DNA from: Myxococcaceae bacterium
Lineage (GTDB): Bacteria; Myxococcota; Myxococcia; Myxococcales; Myxococcaceae
Length of the DNA: 40,390 bases
Direction: 5' to 3'
NCBI GenBank assembly: GCA_019694575.1
Contig: JAIBBR010000037.1
Coordinates: 1 to 40,390 of the forward strand
The position numbers and the translations under genes are program-made. The notes under the pieces are model-generated. The model was given only the letters and a program-made list of their open reading frames with translations, was not told the DNA's origin and did not search any database. This document shows positions 39,972-40,390 of the stretch, piece after piece; the first letter of the stretch is position 1, and every line of letters starts with the position of its first letter.

Positions 39972-40163
39972 GCAGTGCGACCGTTGGGCGGGAAACTTCG
40001 TTGATGATGATAACAGAGCGTTTTGATGAGCGGGGGTGCGGTTTTGTGGGTAGGCACAGGTGTGACCAGGTTGCTACGCGAACGTTACGCTCCGAGAGGA
40101 AGTGCTGCTCGCCTTCTCGCCTGTTGCTCATCGGTGAGGGGTGCGATGGTGCGATGGTTGAAG
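39972..40163. other. Intergenic region without a recognised gene
   Basis: About 190 bases between the divergent roadblock-like gene and the tRNA-Glu promoter. It has no credible coding frame, repeat or hairpin that I can see; it presumably holds the promoter of the minus-strand gene. Confidence 0.5.
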
Positions 40164-40193
40164 TTGACGTGGGTGGTGCGAAGAGCTTATGAG
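40164..40193 (+). promoter_or_regulatory. Promoter of tRNA-Glu
   Basis: TTGACG (40164-40169), 18-base spacer, TATGAG (40188-40193), 20 bases before the tRNA. The 18-base spacing and -10 beginning TATG are shared with the tRNA-tuf promoter. Confidence 0.65.
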
Positions 40194-40213
40194 CGCCCCG
40201 CTGTTTGTCTGTC

Positions 40214-40286
40214 GGCCCTGTCGTCTAGCGGCCTAGGACGGAGCCCTCTCACGGCTCAAACCCGGGTTCGAATCCCGGCAGGGTCA
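40214..40286 (+). tRNA. tRNA-Glu (CTC)
   Basis: Acceptor GGCCCTG/CAGGGTC, D-arm GTCTAGCGGCCTAGGAC, anticodon arm GAGCCCTCTCACGGCTC with anticodon CTC, T-arm CCGGGTTCGAATCCCGG, discriminator A, 73 bases. CCA is not encoded. Confidence 0.97.
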
Positions 40287-40313
40287 CAAATCCTGGTTCG
40301 TCCCCAGGTGAAG

Positions 40314-40342
40314 AAGCTCCGAGCTAACCCTCGGGGCTTTTT
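40314..40342 (+). terminator. Intrinsic terminator after tRNA-Glu
   Basis: AAGCTCCGAG (40314-40323) pairs with CTCGGGGCTT (40330-40339), ten base pairs with one T-G, six-base loop, then a five-T run. It begins 27 bases after the tRNA, making tRNA-Glu a single-gene unit. Confidence 0.88.
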
Positions 40343-40390
40343 CAGTTTCTGGGGTCTGGGTGAGATCGCCTACCGCCGCTTTGCCGGTAG

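Overview
The window looks like a chromosome segment of a Gram-negative, myxobacterium-like organism (Myxococcota), with moderately high G+C. The evidence is a MYXO-CTERM-like sorting tail on a secreted protease (Gly-Cys-Gly-Cys, hydrophobic helix, Arg-rich end), a Hanks-type Ser/Thr kinase fused to WD40 repeats, an FHA-domain sigma-54 activator, Cys-rich secreted proteins with Myxococcota-style repeats, and deltaproteobacterial-type RNA polymerase subunits. No phage genes, insertion sequences or CRISPR array were seen.

Region 1 (1-2325, minus strand): four genes downstream of rpoC, beyond an intrinsic terminator: two related phasin-like coiled-coil proteins, a lytic transglycosylase and a PilZ protein cut by the window edge.

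Region 2 (2326-18187, minus strand): the core translation/transcription block. Read in the direction of transcription it is tRNA-Thr(TGT), tRNA-Tyr, tRNA-Gly, tRNA-Thr(GGT), tuf, rpmG, tRNA-Trp, secE, nusG, rplK, rplA, then terminator, a DUF1554-type lipoprotein gene, a new promoter with an L10 leader, rplJ, rplL, a hairpin, rpoB, rpoC. The tRNA-tuf order is that of the E. coli thrU-tyrU-glyT-thrT-tufB operon. The unusual point is the lipoprotein gene between rplA and rplJ, which splits rplKA from rplJL-rpoBC.

Region 3 (18184-20492, minus strand): a three-gene operon of a RimK-like ATP-grasp ligase, a small exported protein with a C-x4-C pair, and the 23S rRNA methyltransferase RlmB. The tRNA-tuf promoter overlaps the rlmB stop codon.

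Region 4 (20644-28325): envelope genes: a VWA-domain lipoprotein, a DsrE-like protein, an overlapping trio (exported protein, matrixin-type metalloprotease, YfiM-like protein), a four-EF-hand exported protein, and a tRNA-guanine transglycosylase fused to an MnmC-like methyltransferase.

Region 5 (28495-38558, plus strand): WD40 Ser/Thr kinase, a Ser/Thr-rich exported protein, an FHA-AAA+-HTH regulator followed after 3 bp by nrfH and nrfA (quinol-linked ammonia-forming nitrite reductase, all five haem motifs CxxCH), and a long coiled-coil protein. Kinase and FHA regulator suggest a phospho-Thr signalling unit near nitrite respiration, which is inference.

Region 6 (38574-40390): yceD-rpmF (minus) with a clear promoter but no plsX/fab genes after it, a roadblock/LC7-like protein with a Pro-rich tail, and tRNA-Glu(CTC) with its own promoter and terminator. 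The best-supported system-level novelties are the Tgt-MnmC fusion with an altered active-site loop, the lipoprotein inside the ribosomal operon, and the FHA regulator fused to the nrfHA transcription unit.
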